Source of the DNA: Sphingomonas sp. 3P27F8
GTDB taxonomy: Bacteria; Pseudomonadota; Alphaproteobacteria; Sphingomonadales; Sphingomonadaceae
DNA length: 64,000 nucleotides
Reading direction: 5' to 3'
Assembly: GCF_005502745.1 (NCBI RefSeq)
Contig: NZ_SCNL01000005.1
Span: 62,001-126,000 of the forward strand
Below the pieces are notes generated by a model. That model was given only the letters and a program-made list of their open reading frames with translations. It ran no database searches and had not been told where the DNA came from. Below are positions 8,399 through 17,869 of the stretch, piece by piece (position 1 is the stretch's first letter; every line of letters begins with the position of its first letter). The translations under genes and the position numbers were made by a program.

Positions 8399-9274
8399 AT
8401 GTGCGGTATCGTTGGACTGTTCCTGAAAGACAAAGCCCTTGAGCCGCAGCTTGGATCGCTGCTCGCGGGCATGCTCGAAGTCATGACCGATCGCGGCCCG
8501 GACAGCGCCGGCTTCGCGATCTACGGCAATGGCGACAAGGATCGCGTGAAACTTACGGTGCGCGGTACCGGCCTCGATCGCATCGCAGGCCAATTCGGCG
8601 AGACGGTGACGGTTACTGTCCGTGAAACCCATGCGGTGCTTGAGGTCCCCTGCGATCTGGAGGATCAGGTGCGAGGCTGGCTCACCACTGAGCGCCCGGA
8701 TCTGGTCGTGACCGGAACCGGGCAGCGGATCGAACTCTACAAGGAGGTCGGACTTCCGAGCGACGTGGCCGCGCGTTTCGGGTTGGCGGGCATGAGCGGC
8801 ACGCACGGCATCGGTCATACCCGTATGGCGACCGAGAGCGCCGTCACCACCGACGGCGCGCATCCCTTCTCCACAGGCTCGGACCAGTGCCTCGTACACA
8901 ACGGCTCTCTCTCCAACCACCGTTCGCTACGCCGCATGCTGGAGCCCAAGGGCATCAGCTTCGCCACGGACAACGACAGCGAGGTCGCCGCCGGCTATCT
9001 CTCCTGGAAGCTGCGCGAGGGCGCCACTCTGGCCGAGGCGCTCGAAGCTAGCCTCGACGATCTCGATGGCTTCTTCACCTTCGTGGTCGGCACGGAGAGC
9101 GGCTTCGCCGTGGTGCGCGATCCGATCTCCTGCAAGCCCGCCGTCATGGCCGAGACCGACCAGTATGTCGCCTTCGGATCCGAATATCGCGCGCTGGTCG
9201 GCCTGCCGGGCATCGAGAATGCCCGCGTCTTCGAGCCGGAGCCCGCTCGCGTTTACGCCTGGGAGCGCAACTGA
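8399..9274 (+). CDS. mgsA: N-methylglutamate synthase subunit A, class II glutamine amidotransferase-like
   Basis: A 291-residue class II (Ntn-type) amidotransferase domain protein, the GlxB/MgsA family. I set the start at ATG 8399 because the nucleophile must be the second residue ('MCGIVGLFLKD', Cys2 exposed after Met removal); a longer frame begins at 8336 but would bury it. A GGAAGG ribosome site precedes this ATG. Other family motifs are 'TDRGPDSAGFAIYG' and 'HTRMATESAVTTDGAHPF'. Together with MgsB and MgsC it makes the three-part glutamate-synthase-like enzyme that forms N-methylglutamate. Confidence 0.93.
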   Translation: MCGIVGLFLKDKALEPQLGSLLAGMLEVMTDRGPDSAGFAIYGNGDKDRVKLTVRGTGLDRIAGQFGETVTVTVRETHAVLEVPCDLEDQVRGWLTTERPDLVVTGTGQRIELYKEVGLPSDVAARFGLAGMSGTHGIGHTRMATESAVTTDGAHPFSTGSDQCLVHNGSLSNHRSLRRMLEPKGISFATDNDSEVAAGYLSWKLREGATLAEALEASLDDLDGFFTFVVGTESGFAVVRDPISCKPAVMAETDQYVAFGSEYRALVGLPGIENARVFEPEPARVYAWERN

Positions 9275-9960
9275 TGCACGTCGTCGATCTCGCCAATACC
9301 GCCAGGCGCGAGCTGAACGCACAGCTCCACGCGCTTCCCGCCAACACCAATGAGACGCTGTGGCGCGTTGAGAATCCGCAGGGGCAGCACGCGCTCGCCG
9401 TCGGGCTGGATACTGCCGTCACCGTCGAGATCGCTGGCCATGCCGGATACTATTGCGCGGGCATGAACAAGCAGGCCACCATTGTGGTCGAAGGGAATGC
9501 CGGCGTTGGCGTCGCCGAAAACATGATGTCGGGCAAGGTGCATGTGAAGGGCGATGCCAGCCAGTCGGCCGGCGCGACGGCGCATGGCGGCCTGCTGGTG
9601 ATCGACGGCGATGCCTCGGCCCGCTGCGGCATCTCGATGAAGGGCATCGACATCGTGGTGAAGGGCTCGATCGGACCGATGAGCGCATTCATGGGTCAAT
9701 CCGGCAATCTCGTCGTGCTCGGCGACGCTGGCGACGCGCTCGGCGACTCCATCTACGAGGCCCGACTGTTCGTGCGCGGTGAGGTGAAGAGCCTCGGCGC
9801 CGATTGCGTCGAAAAGGAGTTGCGCGACGAGCACCGGAGGGATCTCCGTCGCCTGCTCGACGAAGCCGGCCTGCCCGACGTGCAGCCCGACGAATTCAAG
9901 CGCTACGGCTCGGCGCGCGCTCTGTACAACTTCCACGTCGACAACGCCGCGGCCTACTGA
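9274..9960 (+). CDS. mgsB: N-methylglutamate synthase subunit B, glutamate synthase C-terminal (GXGXG) domain
   Basis: A 228-residue protein of the GlxC/MgsB family, equivalent to the beta-helical GXGXG domain of glutamate synthase ('GMNKQATIVVEGNAGVGVAE', 'GDASQSAGATAHGG', 'GDAGDALGDSIYEA'). The ATG overlaps the mgsA stop by one base (TGATG), a coupled arrangement. In glutamate synthase this domain is structural. Here the three domains of one large enzyme are encoded as three separate genes, the hallmark of mgsABC and glxBCD clusters. Confidence 0.92.
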   Translation: MHVVDLANTARRELNAQLHALPANTNETLWRVENPQGQHALAVGLDTAVTVEIAGHAGYYCAGMNKQATIVVEGNAGVGVAENMMSGKVHVKGDASQSAGATAHGGLLVIDGDASARCGISMKGIDIVVKGSIGPMSAFMGQSGNLVVLGDAGDALGDSIYEARLFVRGEVKSLGADCVEKELRDEHRRDLRRLLDEAGLPDVQPDEFKRYGSARALYNFHVDNAAAY

Positions 9961-9970
9961 GGATCGATCG

Positions 9971-11302
9971 ATGGATTTGGCGAACATCCCGCAGACCCTG
10001 CCGCGCCAGTCGGCGACCTTCGATCCGCACACCTTGTCCGAGATCCGGCGCGCGGCGGCGACCGGCATTTACGACATTCGCGGCGCGGGCACGAAGCGCG
10101 CGCTGCCGCACTTCGACGATCTGCTGTTCCTCGGCGCCTCGATCTCGCGCTACCCGCTGGAGGGTTATCGCGAGAAGTGCGCGACCGACGTATGGCTTGG
10201 CACGCGCTTCGCGAAGAAGCCCATCCACCTCAAGATCCCAGTCACCATTGCGGGCATGAGCTTCGGCTCGCTCTCGGCGCAGGCGAAGGAGGCGCTCGGT
10301 CGCGGGGCAGGTGCGGCGGGCACATCCACAACCACCGGCGACGGCGGCATGACGCCCGAGGAGCGCGGCCAGTCCAAAACGCTGGTCTACCAATACCTCC
10401 CCTCTCGCTACGGCATGAACCCGGACGACCTTCGCAAGGCGGACGCGATCGAGGTTGTCATTGGGCAGGGCGCAAAGCCGGGCGGCGGCGGCATGCTGCT
10501 CGGCCAGAAAATCTCCGATCGCGTCGCGGCGATGCGCAATTTGCCCAAGGGGATCGATCAACGTTCTGCCTGCCGCCACCCCGACTGGACCGGGCCGGAC
10601 GACCTCGAGATCAAGATCGAGGAGCTTCGCGAGATCACCGACTGGGAGAAGCCGATTTACGTGAAGGTCGGTGCCACGCGGCCGTACTATGACGTCGCGC
10701 TTGCGGTGAAATCGGGCGCCGATGTGGTCGTGCTGGACGGCATGCAGGGCGGCACGGCGGCGACGCAGGACGTGTTCATCGAGCATGTCGGCATCCCTAT
10801 CCTCGCTGCGATCCGCCCCGCGGTGCAGGCGCTGCAGGATCTTGGAATGCATCGTAAGGTGCAGTTGATCGTCTCAGGCGGCATCCGTAACGGTGCCGAT
10901 GTCGCCAAGGCGCTGGCGCTCGGCGCCGACGCGGTGGCCATCGGCACGGCGGCACTGGTCGCGCTGGGTGATAACGATCCTGCGTGGGAGGCCGAATACC
11001 AGAAGCTCGGTACTACCGCCGGCGCCTATGACGACTGGCAGGAAGGCCGCGACCCCGCCGGTATCACTACGCAGGATCCGGAACTGGCCGCCCGGCTCGA
11101 TCCGATCGCAGCTGGCCGTCGCCTCGCCAATTATCTTGCCGTGCTCACGCTTGAGGCGCAAACCATCGCGCGCGCCTGCGGCAAGAGCCACCTGCATAAT
11201 CTCGAGCCAGAGGATCTGGTCGCACTGACCATCGAGGCGGCGGCCATGGCGCGAGTGCCGTTGGCGGGCACCGGTTGGATCCCCGGACAGGGCAATCTCT
11301 AG
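9971..11302 (+). CDS. mgsC: N-methylglutamate synthase subunit C, FMN glutamate synthase-like
   Basis: A 443-residue protein matching the FMN-binding synthase domain of GltB (GlxD/MgsC family). Visible motifs are 'TTTGDGGMTPEERGQSKTL', 'GQGAKPGGGGMLLG' and the FMN phosphate region 'SGGIRNGADVAKALALGADA'. It begins 10 bp after mgsB. I see no cysteine cluster like the 3Fe-4S site of true GltB, in line with this split family. It is proposed to catalyse formation of N-methylglutamate with MgsA and MgsB. A stand-alone glutamate synthase role is less likely given gmaS next door. Confidence 0.93.
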   Translation: MDLANIPQTLPRQSATFDPHTLSEIRRAAATGIYDIRGAGTKRALPHFDDLLFLGASISRYPLEGYREKCATDVWLGTRFAKKPIHLKIPVTIAGMSFGSLSAQAKEALGRGAGAAGTSTTTGDGGMTPEERGQSKTLVYQYLPSRYGMNPDDLRKADAIEVVIGQGAKPGGGGMLLGQKISDRVAAMRNLPKGIDQRSACRHPDWTGPDDLEIKIEELREITDWEKPIYVKVGATRPYYDVALAVKSGADVVVLDGMQGGTAATQDVFIEHVGIPILAAIRPAVQALQDLGMHRKVQLIVSGGIRNGADVAKALALGADAVAIGTAALVALGDNDPAWEAEYQKLGTTAGAYDDWQEGRDPAGITTQDPELAARLDPIAAGRRLANYLAVLTLEAQTIARACGKSHLHNLEPEDLVALTIEAAAMARVPLAGTGWIPGQGNL

Positions 11303-11403
11303 ACGAACATCAACTTAGGAACTCCCTTCGCAGGCGGGACGGGTTCACAGGAGGTGGCAGGTCAGAAGTCCGCCGCCTTCGCATCGGGGACGGACATCTG
11401 ACC

Positions 11404-12696
11404 ATGACCAAGGATCTTGCCGAAGTCGCCAAGAAAAAGGGCATAAAGTACTTTCTCATCTCCTATACGGATCTGTTCGGAAGCCAGCGGGCAAAGCTTG
11501 TTCCGGCCTCGGCCATCGCCGGGATGCAGCGGAATGGCGCCGGCTTCGCGGGCTTCGCCACCTGGCTCGACATGTCCCCGGCCGACCCGGACCTCTTCGC
11601 CAGGCCGGATCCGGAGAGCCTGATCCAGCTGCCCTGGAAGCCAGAAGTGGGCTGGCTCGCCGCCGATCTCTGGATGAACGACGCGCCTGTCGAGGCGTCG
11701 CCCCGCAACGCGCTGAAGGCGCAGATCGCGCGGGCCGCCGATATCGGCCTCCAGATGAAGACTGGCGTGGAATGCGAATTCTTCCTGATCGCGCCCGATG
11801 GCGATCGCATCGCCGATACCGCCGACACACAGGTCAAGCCGTGTTACGACCAGCAGGCCCTGATGCGCCGCTATGATGTCATTACCGAGATCTGCGACAG
11901 CATGTTGGATCTTGGGTGGAAGCCGTACCAAAACGACCATGAAGACGCAAATGGCCAGTTCGAGATGAACTGGGAGTTCGACGATGCGCTACTCACCGCC
12001 GACCGGCACGCGTTCTTCAAGTTCATGGCCAAGAGCATTGCCGAGAAGCATGGCCTGCGGGCTACTTTCATGCCCAAGCCGTTCGTCCACTTGACCGGAA
12101 ATGGCTGCCACATGCACGTGTCGATGTGGAAAGGTGATGAAAACGCCTTCGTCGGAAATAGTGGCGAGCTCTCCCATCTGGGGCTCAACTTCATCGGTGG
12201 CGTGATTCACTCGGCAGACGCAATTGCCGCCATCACCAACCCTACGGTGAACAGCTACAAACGGATCAACGCGCCGCGCACGCTCTCTGGCGCGACTTGG
12301 GCTCCCAATTCCGTGACGTGGACCGGGAACAACCGCACACATATGATCCGTGTGCCAGAAAGCGACCGCTTCGAGTTCCGGCTCGCTGACGGTGCCGTCA
12401 ATCCCTACCTGCTCCCTGCCGTGACCCTGGCCGCCGGACTGGACGGTATCGAGAGCAGCCGTAGCCCGGGCCAGCGGCTCGACATCAACATGTACACCGA
12501 CGGCCATTCGATCAAGGACGCAAAGAAGCTACCCCTGAACATGCTGGACGCGCTTCGAGCTCTCGAAGAGTCGACGGTCCTGAAGGGGGCGCTCGGCGCA
12601 CTCGTTCCTGCTTATCTTAAGCTCAAGCATGGCGAATGGAACGACTATGCGCGCCACCTCACCCAGTGGGAACGGGACACGACCCTCGACTGCTGA
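11404..12696 (+). CDS. gmaS: Gamma-glutamylmethylamide synthetase (glutamine synthetase type III-like)
   Basis: A 430-residue glutamine-synthetase-fold enzyme of the GlnT/GmaS type. Motifs are 'GVECEFFLIAPDG', 'NDHEDANGQFEMNWEF' and 'HLTGNGCHMHVSMW'. GmaS ligates methylamine to glutamate with ATP, giving gamma-glutamylmethylamide, the entry step of the N-methylglutamate pathway. I start it at ATG 11404; an upstream frame to 11275 lacks similarity. The 101-bp gap after mgsC may hold separate control signals. Known GmaS proteins are about this length. Ordinary glutamine synthetase is the alternative but does not fit the operon. Confidence 0.93.
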   Translation: MTKDLAEVAKKKGIKYFLISYTDLFGSQRAKLVPASAIAGMQRNGAGFAGFATWLDMSPADPDLFARPDPESLIQLPWKPEVGWLAADLWMNDAPVEASPRNALKAQIARAADIGLQMKTGVECEFFLIAPDGDRIADTADTQVKPCYDQQALMRRYDVITEICDSMLDLGWKPYQNDHEDANGQFEMNWEFDDALLTADRHAFFKFMAKSIAEKHGLRATFMPKPFVHLTGNGCHMHVSMWKGDENAFVGNSGELSHLGLNFIGGVIHSADAIAAITNPTVNSYKRINAPRTLSGATWAPNSVTWTGNNRTHMIRVPESDRFEFRLADGAVNPYLLPAVTLAAGLDGIESSRSPGQRLDINMYTDGHSIKDAKKLPLNMLDALRALEESTVLKGALGALVPAYLKLKHGEWNDYARHLTQWERDTTLDC

Positions 12697-13082
12697 TGGG
12701 CTTTCGAGACATCATCGGGATCTTCGCATCCGATGACGGAAGAGGCGTAGATGGCGATCTGAACCGCGACGGGTTTGCCGGAGGCTCCAACTTTCGAGAG
12801 TAAGGGCCTACGAACAGCAAGACGACGGACGAGTTCGCACCGTAGGTGCGCGCCCGCGCGGTTCGGATGGTGCAGGATCACAAGCGCGAGCATCCGTCTC
12901 GCTCCGATCGCATCACCCGCTTGTCATCACCAGGATACCGCACGCCGCGACCCGTCGCGGCTCCCCGTTCGTGGTCAACGAGCAGCCCTGGCACAGGTCG
13001 GTAGCGTTGACCTCCACCAAGGCGCTCAAGGCAAATGTTTGCGTTTGGCATCAGGCTTTCGATCGTCACAGGGACGCCACGT
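12697..13082. other. Intergenic region between gmaS and the PepSY gene
   Basis: About 390 bp between convergent genes. It holds a hairpin TCATCGG-N11-CCGATGA at 12712-12736, 16 bp after the gmaS stop and without a T-run, which may end or stabilise the operon transcript. The few open frames here do not resemble a protein I recognise. I see no RNA gene. Confidence 0.5.
12712..12736 (+). terminator. Hairpin downstream of gmaS, possible weak terminator
   Basis: A 7-bp perfect stem TCATCGG/CCGATGA with an 11-nt loop. No U-tract follows, so factor-independent termination is doubtful; a role in 3' end protection is equally possible. Confidence 0.3.
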
Positions 13083-14468
13083 TCAACTCAGCCCAAGCCA
13101 GTGTCGCGTTGTCGGAATGCGGCGGAGCACGGCCCGTTCACCCACGACCGCCAGTATCAACGTCGCACCGAACAGCGGCATATAAGCGCCAAGCGCGACG
13201 ATCGCCGCCACGAGTCCAGTTCGGAAGCGTGGCCGGGCCAGTGGCAGGGGTGCGCCCAGTAAGCCGATCGGCCGCCTTCGCCACCACATGATGGCACCAG
13301 AGACGGCGAGCACGATCAGCAACAGCGCGGTGAGCGTGCCAATGAGCTGGTTGGCGATGCCAAACAGAGCACCTTCGTGGACCGCGATGCCATAGCCGAC
13401 GATGCGGTCAATCACGTGGCGGTCCGCGAAGGCGACGCGGCCGACGAGCCGGCCCGTGGATCCGTCGACTTCCGCCTCCGATCGCAGCGGGCGATCCGCC
13501 GCGTCGGACGCCACCGCCCACGGCCCGCCCTGATGCTTCGGCGGAGACAGCAGCACCGGTGGCGCGATCTGCAATGGCCGGACTGTCGCGATCACCCGCG
13601 CAAGCTCGCCCGCTTTTACCGGGGGTGCAGGCACGGCCATGCCCTCGTGATGGGCATGAAGGCCCGGCATGGCGTCGCGCCCGGGGGCCGGCGCCTTGCC
13701 GCCGATCGTCCAGTCGACGGGGCCTGCCACCGTGCCGGTCAGCGCACGTACCTCGCCCATATAGCTCCCCCAGGCGCTAGCCCATGGCAGGCCAGTAAGG
13801 ATCAGCCCCAGCGCGAACACCGAAACCCAGATGCCTGCGGTGGCATGGACATCGCGCCAGAACCGGCGCCGGCCACCACGGAGCCGCGGGTACAGCACGC
13901 CCGCGAGCCCGCGCCGATTGCGCGGCCACCACAGGTAGAGCCCGGTCAGGAGCATCACGACTGCCCAGCATGCGGCGATCTCTACGAGGTAGCTTCCCCA
14001 CTTTCCCGCCAGCAACTGCCCATGAAGGCGTGACACCACGTTGAACAGCCTGTCATCCTCCCGAACAACGTTCAGGACCGTCAGCGACCGAGGATTGATG
14101 TAAACGCGTTCATCGACGCGCCCTGCCGTGACGATGACGCGAACAGCATGTCCGCTCTGTTGCGGCAGCACATATTTGCGAAGCGACGATCCCGGCACCG
14201 CCCGCAGCGCCGCTCCGACCTGGGCGTCAGGCGCGAACGTCGCCCCGCCGACCGGCAGGCGGTCGTAGGGTCGATCCAGCCAGGCCTCGAGCTGCGGGCG
14301 CCACAGATAGATTGTTCCCGTCAGCGCCAACCAGATGACAAACGGTATGCAGAACAGCCCGGCGTAGAAGTGCCAGCGCCATACCGCATTGTACCATCTT
14401 GCGCCGACGTTCCGTTCATCGACCGCCGAACCGCTTCCGCCGCTCGCGGCATCCATCGTCCCCATCAT
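13083..14468 (-). CDS. PepSY-associated TM helix protein
   Basis: A 461-residue PepSY_TM family membrane protein. Hydrophobic segments occur near residues 35-55 ('FYAGLFCIPFVIWLALTG'), 160-178, 215-235, 385-410 and 425-450. Extracytoplasmic PepSY-like regions lie between them. Such proteins are often encoded beside TonB receptors and are proposed to act as inner-membrane ferric reductases during iron or siderophore uptake. Its ATG overlaps the TonB receptor stop by 4 bp (ATGA), so the two are co-translated. The reductase role is inferred from family and context. Confidence 0.88.
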   Translation of the reverse strand: MMGTMDAASGGSGSAVDERNVGARWYNAVWRWHFYAGLFCIPFVIWLALTGTIYLWRPQLEAWLDRPYDRLPVGGATFAPDAQVGAALRAVPGSSLRKYVLPQQSGHAVRVIVTAGRVDERVYINPRSLTVLNVVREDDRLFNVVSRLHGQLLAGKWGSYLVEIAACWAVVMLLTGLYLWWPRNRRGLAGVLYPRLRGGRRRFWRDVHATAGIWVSVFALGLILTGLPWASAWGSYMGEVRALTGTVAGPVDWTIGGKAPAPGRDAMPGLHAHHEGMAVPAPPVKAGELARVIATVRPLQIAPPVLLSPPKHQGGPWAVASDAADRPLRSEAEVDGSTGRLVGRVAFADRHVIDRIVGYGIAVHEGALFGIANQLIGTLTALLLIVLAVSGAIMWWRRRPIGLLGAPLPLARPRFRTGLVAAIVALGAYMPLFGATLILAVVGERAVLRRIPTTRHWLGLS

Positions 14469-16834
14469 AGCGCCTTGGTCAGACGTAGTCCGACAGTCCG
14501 TGGCGCCCCGACAAGATAGGAGAAGTAGCTGGTGGCGGTGGTGTTGCCCGGCGAGGTGGTGAACTCCTGGCCGAACACCGGAACCACATCAAACAGGTTG
14601 GTGACGAACAGCTCCACGCTCACGCCGCCGCGCATCCGCACCCCGGCCGTCGCATCAACCAGTGTGTAGGCAGGCCGGGGCAACACCTCACCTTCCCCGA
14701 ACCCGCTGTTCGACGCACCAACGTGGCGTGCCGCGGCGAACAGGTTGCCGGTGATGCTGTCGGTGATCGGCGCCTCGTAAGATCCGCGCACGTTCCACAG
14801 CCACCGCGGCACGTCGAGCACGCGAGACCCGGCTGGCAGGAGCAGGTTGGGGACATCGTTCCGGTAGGTGGCGTCAGTGAAAGACCCTCCGGCATGGAGG
14901 CTCAGTCCTGCCATCGGCGATAAGGAAACCTCGAGTTCGCCGCCGCGGCTGCGGACACGCCCGGCGTTGACGGTGAAGGAGATTGTGGTGGCGTTGTTGA
15001 TACCGCACGCGGTTTGAAACGCCTGCTGATAGTCCTTCCATTCGATCGCATAGGCCGCGCCGTTGATCCGCAAGCGTCCGCCCCAAAGGCTCGTCTTGGC
15101 ACCCAACTCGTAATTGTCGGTCCGGTCGCTGCCATAGGGCGGCGGGGTGTCCGGAATGCCCGCTGCGCGACGCTCCGCGGCCGAGCAGATGTCGTCTGTC
15201 ACGGGAGCGTTGACGCCGCCAGTGCGAAACCCCTGCGAGTAGCTGGCGTAGATCGTCGCGTCGGACGTTGGCTGATAACTGAGCGTAAATCGCGGCGTAA
15301 CGCCGCTCTCCCGGTTGCGCTCGTCGTAGTCGTAGGCAAGGTCACCTCCCTGCACGCCACCGATCCCGTACCGCCGGCTCGCCTCGCGCTGCCGATAGGA
15401 AAAGGCTCTCGCTCCAGCCGCCACCTTCACCTTTGGCGTCAGGGCATAGGTCAGCTCGCCGAACGCCGCGATCTCGCTCTCGGAGAAGCGCACCGCGGTG
15501 TCCTGGATGACCGGCGGGCTGGACGCGCCAAGGGGAAGCGGCGCGATCACGCCGAACAGGTCGGCGACGGTAATAGTGCGCCCGGAGTCTTGGTGCAGAT
15601 CGCGGTAGAAGGCGCCGACCACATATTGCAGTGGTCCATTGCCCTCCGACACGGCGCGCACTTCCTGCGTGAACTGCCTGGTCCGGCCATAATCCTTGAG
15701 CGGGGTTGGGAACAGCTTTCCGCCGGGTCCAGGTCCAACGAGATTCTCGACGATGGGGGAGTCGAACGCGGTTACGTCAAACAGCAGCCGGTTGCGCCGG
15801 TCGAGATAGGACGAGTTGGACGACAGCCTGAAACCACCGAGCGCATCGAACCGGTTCTCGATCAGGATCGAGCCGATGACGAACTTGTCCCTGGCGAATG
15901 TGTCCTCGTACCGCGCCTTGAGCCTCGCACGCTTACCAAAGGTCACATCGCTGTGGGGACGGTCCGCATTGCCGTAGCCGTCCTGCCATATAAGCGATGG
16001 AGTGATGGTGAGGCTTGGCGTCGCGTTCCAACGCAGCGCCGCGCGGACCGAGCCGGTCGTGATCCAGTTGACGTCCTTCCGAACCGCCGACGTGCCGGCG
16101 TTCTCGGTCAGGTTACCGGTTGTCGGGCGCAGATCGTCGATCCAGCCGCCCTGCCGAACGAACCCGCCCGATACGCGCAACGCTAGCTTGTTGGGCACGA
16201 TGGGAAGGTTCAACATCGCCTTCGCGTCCCAGCTTGTTCCTCCATCGGTGATGCTCGCCACGCTTGCCGTGCCGAGTGCCGAGATCCTGGATGCGTCCGG
16301 CTGGTTGGTGACGAGGCGGACCAGGCCGCCCATCGTCGACGATCCGAACAAAACGCCTTGCGGGCCGCGCAGGATCTCGACCCTTTCAACGTCAAAAAGC
16401 TGTGGGTCAGGCTGTGAAAACCCGCGGAGCGCGCGAGTCTGCAATGGGGTTTCGTCAAGGTAGACACCGGTCGTCGGTGACTGAACGAACCCAACACCCC
16501 CGATGCCTCGGATGATATATTGCGAGTTGCCAAGACCAGTGGTGGCGAAGGCAACACCAGGCACGGCATCCGCAATGCGTGAGAAGTCCAGCGCGTTGAG
16601 GCGCTGTAGCAGCTCAGCCGAAAGGGTGGTGACGCTTGCCGGAACCTCCTGCAGCGTCTGTGACCGCTTTTGCGCGGTAACAATGATGTCGTCGCTTTCG
16701 ATCGCCGCTGTGAGCTTCGGTTTGATGCTCTCTGAAGGATTGCTGGTGCGTGGGATGTCATTTTGCGCGAACGAGGGTCCGGCGAACAAGAGGCAGGGCA
16801 GACAAGCCCCTGCCAGCCGATGGTATCGGATCAT
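14465..16834 (-). CDS. TonB-dependent receptor
   Basis: A 789-residue outer-membrane receptor. ATG 16834 gives a clear signal peptide ('MIRYHRLAGACLPCLLFAG' then 'PSFAQ'). Next come a TonB box-like 'DDIIVTAQKRSQTLQEVP', a plug domain (about 60-170, with 'YIIRGIGGVGFVQSPTTGVY' and 'VEILRGPQGVLFGSSTMGG') and a long beta-barrel. The last residue is Leu rather than the usual aromatic. Its PepSY partner downstream suggests iron or siderophore import, but the ligand cannot be read from the sequence. The frame extends upstream to 16909 without signal-like sequence. Confidence 0.95.
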   Translation of the reverse strand: MIRYHRLAGACLPCLLFAGPSFAQNDIPRTSNPSESIKPKLTAAIESDDIIVTAQKRSQTLQEVPASVTTLSAELLQRLNALDFSRIADAVPGVAFATTGLGNSQYIIRGIGGVGFVQSPTTGVYLDETPLQTRALRGFSQPDPQLFDVERVEILRGPQGVLFGSSTMGGLVRLVTNQPDASRISALGTASVASITDGGTSWDAKAMLNLPIVPNKLALRVSGGFVRQGGWIDDLRPTTGNLTENAGTSAVRKDVNWITTGSVRAALRWNATPSLTITPSLIWQDGYGNADRPHSDVTFGKRARLKARYEDTFARDKFVIGSILIENRFDALGGFRLSSNSSYLDRRNRLLFDVTAFDSPIVENLVGPGPGGKLFPTPLKDYGRTRQFTQEVRAVSEGNGPLQYVVGAFYRDLHQDSGRTITVADLFGVIAPLPLGASSPPVIQDTAVRFSESEIAAFGELTYALTPKVKVAAGARAFSYRQREASRRYGIGGVQGGDLAYDYDERNRESGVTPRFTLSYQPTSDATIYASYSQGFRTGGVNAPVTDDICSAAERRAAGIPDTPPPYGSDRTDNYELGAKTSLWGGRLRINGAAYAIEWKDYQQAFQTACGINNATTISFTVNAGRVRSRGGELEVSLSPMAGLSLHAGGSFTDATYRNDVPNLLLPAGSRVLDVPRWLWNVRGSYEAPITDSITGNLFAAARHVGASNSGFGEGEVLPRPAYTLVDATAGVRMRGGVSVELFVTNLFDVVPVFGQEFTTSPGNTTATSYFSYLVGAPRTVGLRLTKAL

Positions 16835-16913
16835 GGAAATGCCTTTGACCGGCCGCGCGCATGGGCGCTGGCCGTGGACGTTGGTTGCTCCCGCGGAGCA
16901 CGCGATCAATCAG

Positions 16914-17354
16914 TCAATGGGCAGCCGGTGGGCCTCGAAGCGGGGGGCGTAGGTAAACGCGGCGGACAGTCCGCCGCGGAGTGGCGGGCGAAAGTCCTAC
17001 CGCCATGACAAAGACAGTCAGGGCGGCAAGCTGGATCGCATCGGCAGCACCCATCGCCGCCGCCGACAGGCCAGAAAAGGCGCAAGGCATTTGCACCTTG
17101 CCATGATCCGAAGACTTGCCGTGACCGGGCGTGTCGTGGTCCATCGACATGCCCATCGTCTGCGGACCCACCCCGGAACACAGCTCGATGGTCACGCGCC
17201 CGCTATCGCTGCCGATCATATATCCGGTTGGCACCAGCAGCTTCAGCAGCAGCGCGGCCACGCATAACGCAACGGCAAGGGAGCGTATCGTCAGGAGGCG
17301 GCGAACGGCGAACACTGGGTTCCGGTAGCGCAGCCGAATGGCGTTGTCATGCAA
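16914..17354 (-). CDS. DUF2946-like small membrane protein
   Basis: About 146 residues. A hydrophobic segment ('LAVALCVAALLLKLLVPTG'), then 'ELCSGVGPQTMGMSMDH', a His/Asp/Met-rich stretch, 'CAFSGLSAAAMGAAD' and a second hydrophobic segment fit DUF2946, a family of small proteins found near TonB receptors and metal-handling genes. The His/Met-rich loop could bind copper or another metal, which is a guess. The start is unclear: TTG 17354 opens the frame and GTG 17315 is an alternative. It lies 79 bp upstream of the TonB receptor start, same strand, so a three-gene operon is likely. Confidence 0.7.
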   Translation of the reverse strand: MHDNAIRLRYRNPVFAVRRLLTIRSLAVALCVAALLLKLLVPTGYMIGSDSGRVTIELCSGVGPQTMGMSMDHDTPGHGKSSDHGKVQMPCAFSGLSAAAMGAADAIQLAALTVFVMAVGLSPATPRRTVRRVYLRPPLRGPPAAH

Positions 17355-17869
17355 GTGTGTTCAACACTGCCAATTCGGGAACGCCTGATCTTGCTGCTGC
17401 CACCGGCGCCGTTATCCTTGCCTTTGCCAATGCCTCGACCACCGGTGGCAAGCGGATGCGCGAATTGGCGATCACCATCCGCGCCGCACGCGGGATGAGA
17501 TGCGGCTGCGCGGCGACGACAACCTCTCTCCAACAAGCTGCGCGGTGACTTGAGCTGTTTTGGCTCGAGCGAGCGGGCGATCTGCGATGGCCGCATCCTG
17601 CCCGATGGTGTTTTGGGAACGTAGATCATCGTCGTCGCTTGCGGCAGTAGCGTGGCAATTACCGGAGCCCTGATCGACAGCGATACTGTATCGTCCGGGG
17701 TCCGCACGACTGCACCTGCTACCAGGCGGACGAGACCTGCCGGTCCGGCCGCCAGCCGCCGGGAGGCGACCCCGCTATCGATCGGGGCCGGCTGGCCAGG
17801 ACGCCGCTCGCGCTTCAGGACTGCTGATATGTCGAGCTGCCCGCCGGCTTCGACGAGCCCCACATCCGC
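17355..17869. other. Region without a confident gene
   Basis: About 515 bp. Several open frames cross it on both strands, but none has a recognisable domain or clean start. Stretches with coding-like composition (for example minus-strand residues 'IPRAARMVIANSRIRLPPVV' at about 17400-17490) end without a credible gene around them. It may be eroded sequence beside the tRNA-Arg integration site. Confidence 0.4.

Noticed and set aside
11404..12696. Ordinary glutamine synthetase
   Set aside because: Type III-like sequence plus position directly after mgsABC favours gamma-glutamylmethylamide synthetase.
12775..13185. A 136-codon plus-strand open frame after gmaS
   Set aside because: Runs into the 3' end of the convergent PepSY gene; Arg/Ser-rich shadow without start signal.
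15014..16186. A 390-codon plus-strand open frame over the TonB receptor
   Set aside because: Antisense to a receptor with signal peptide, plug and barrel; no family features.
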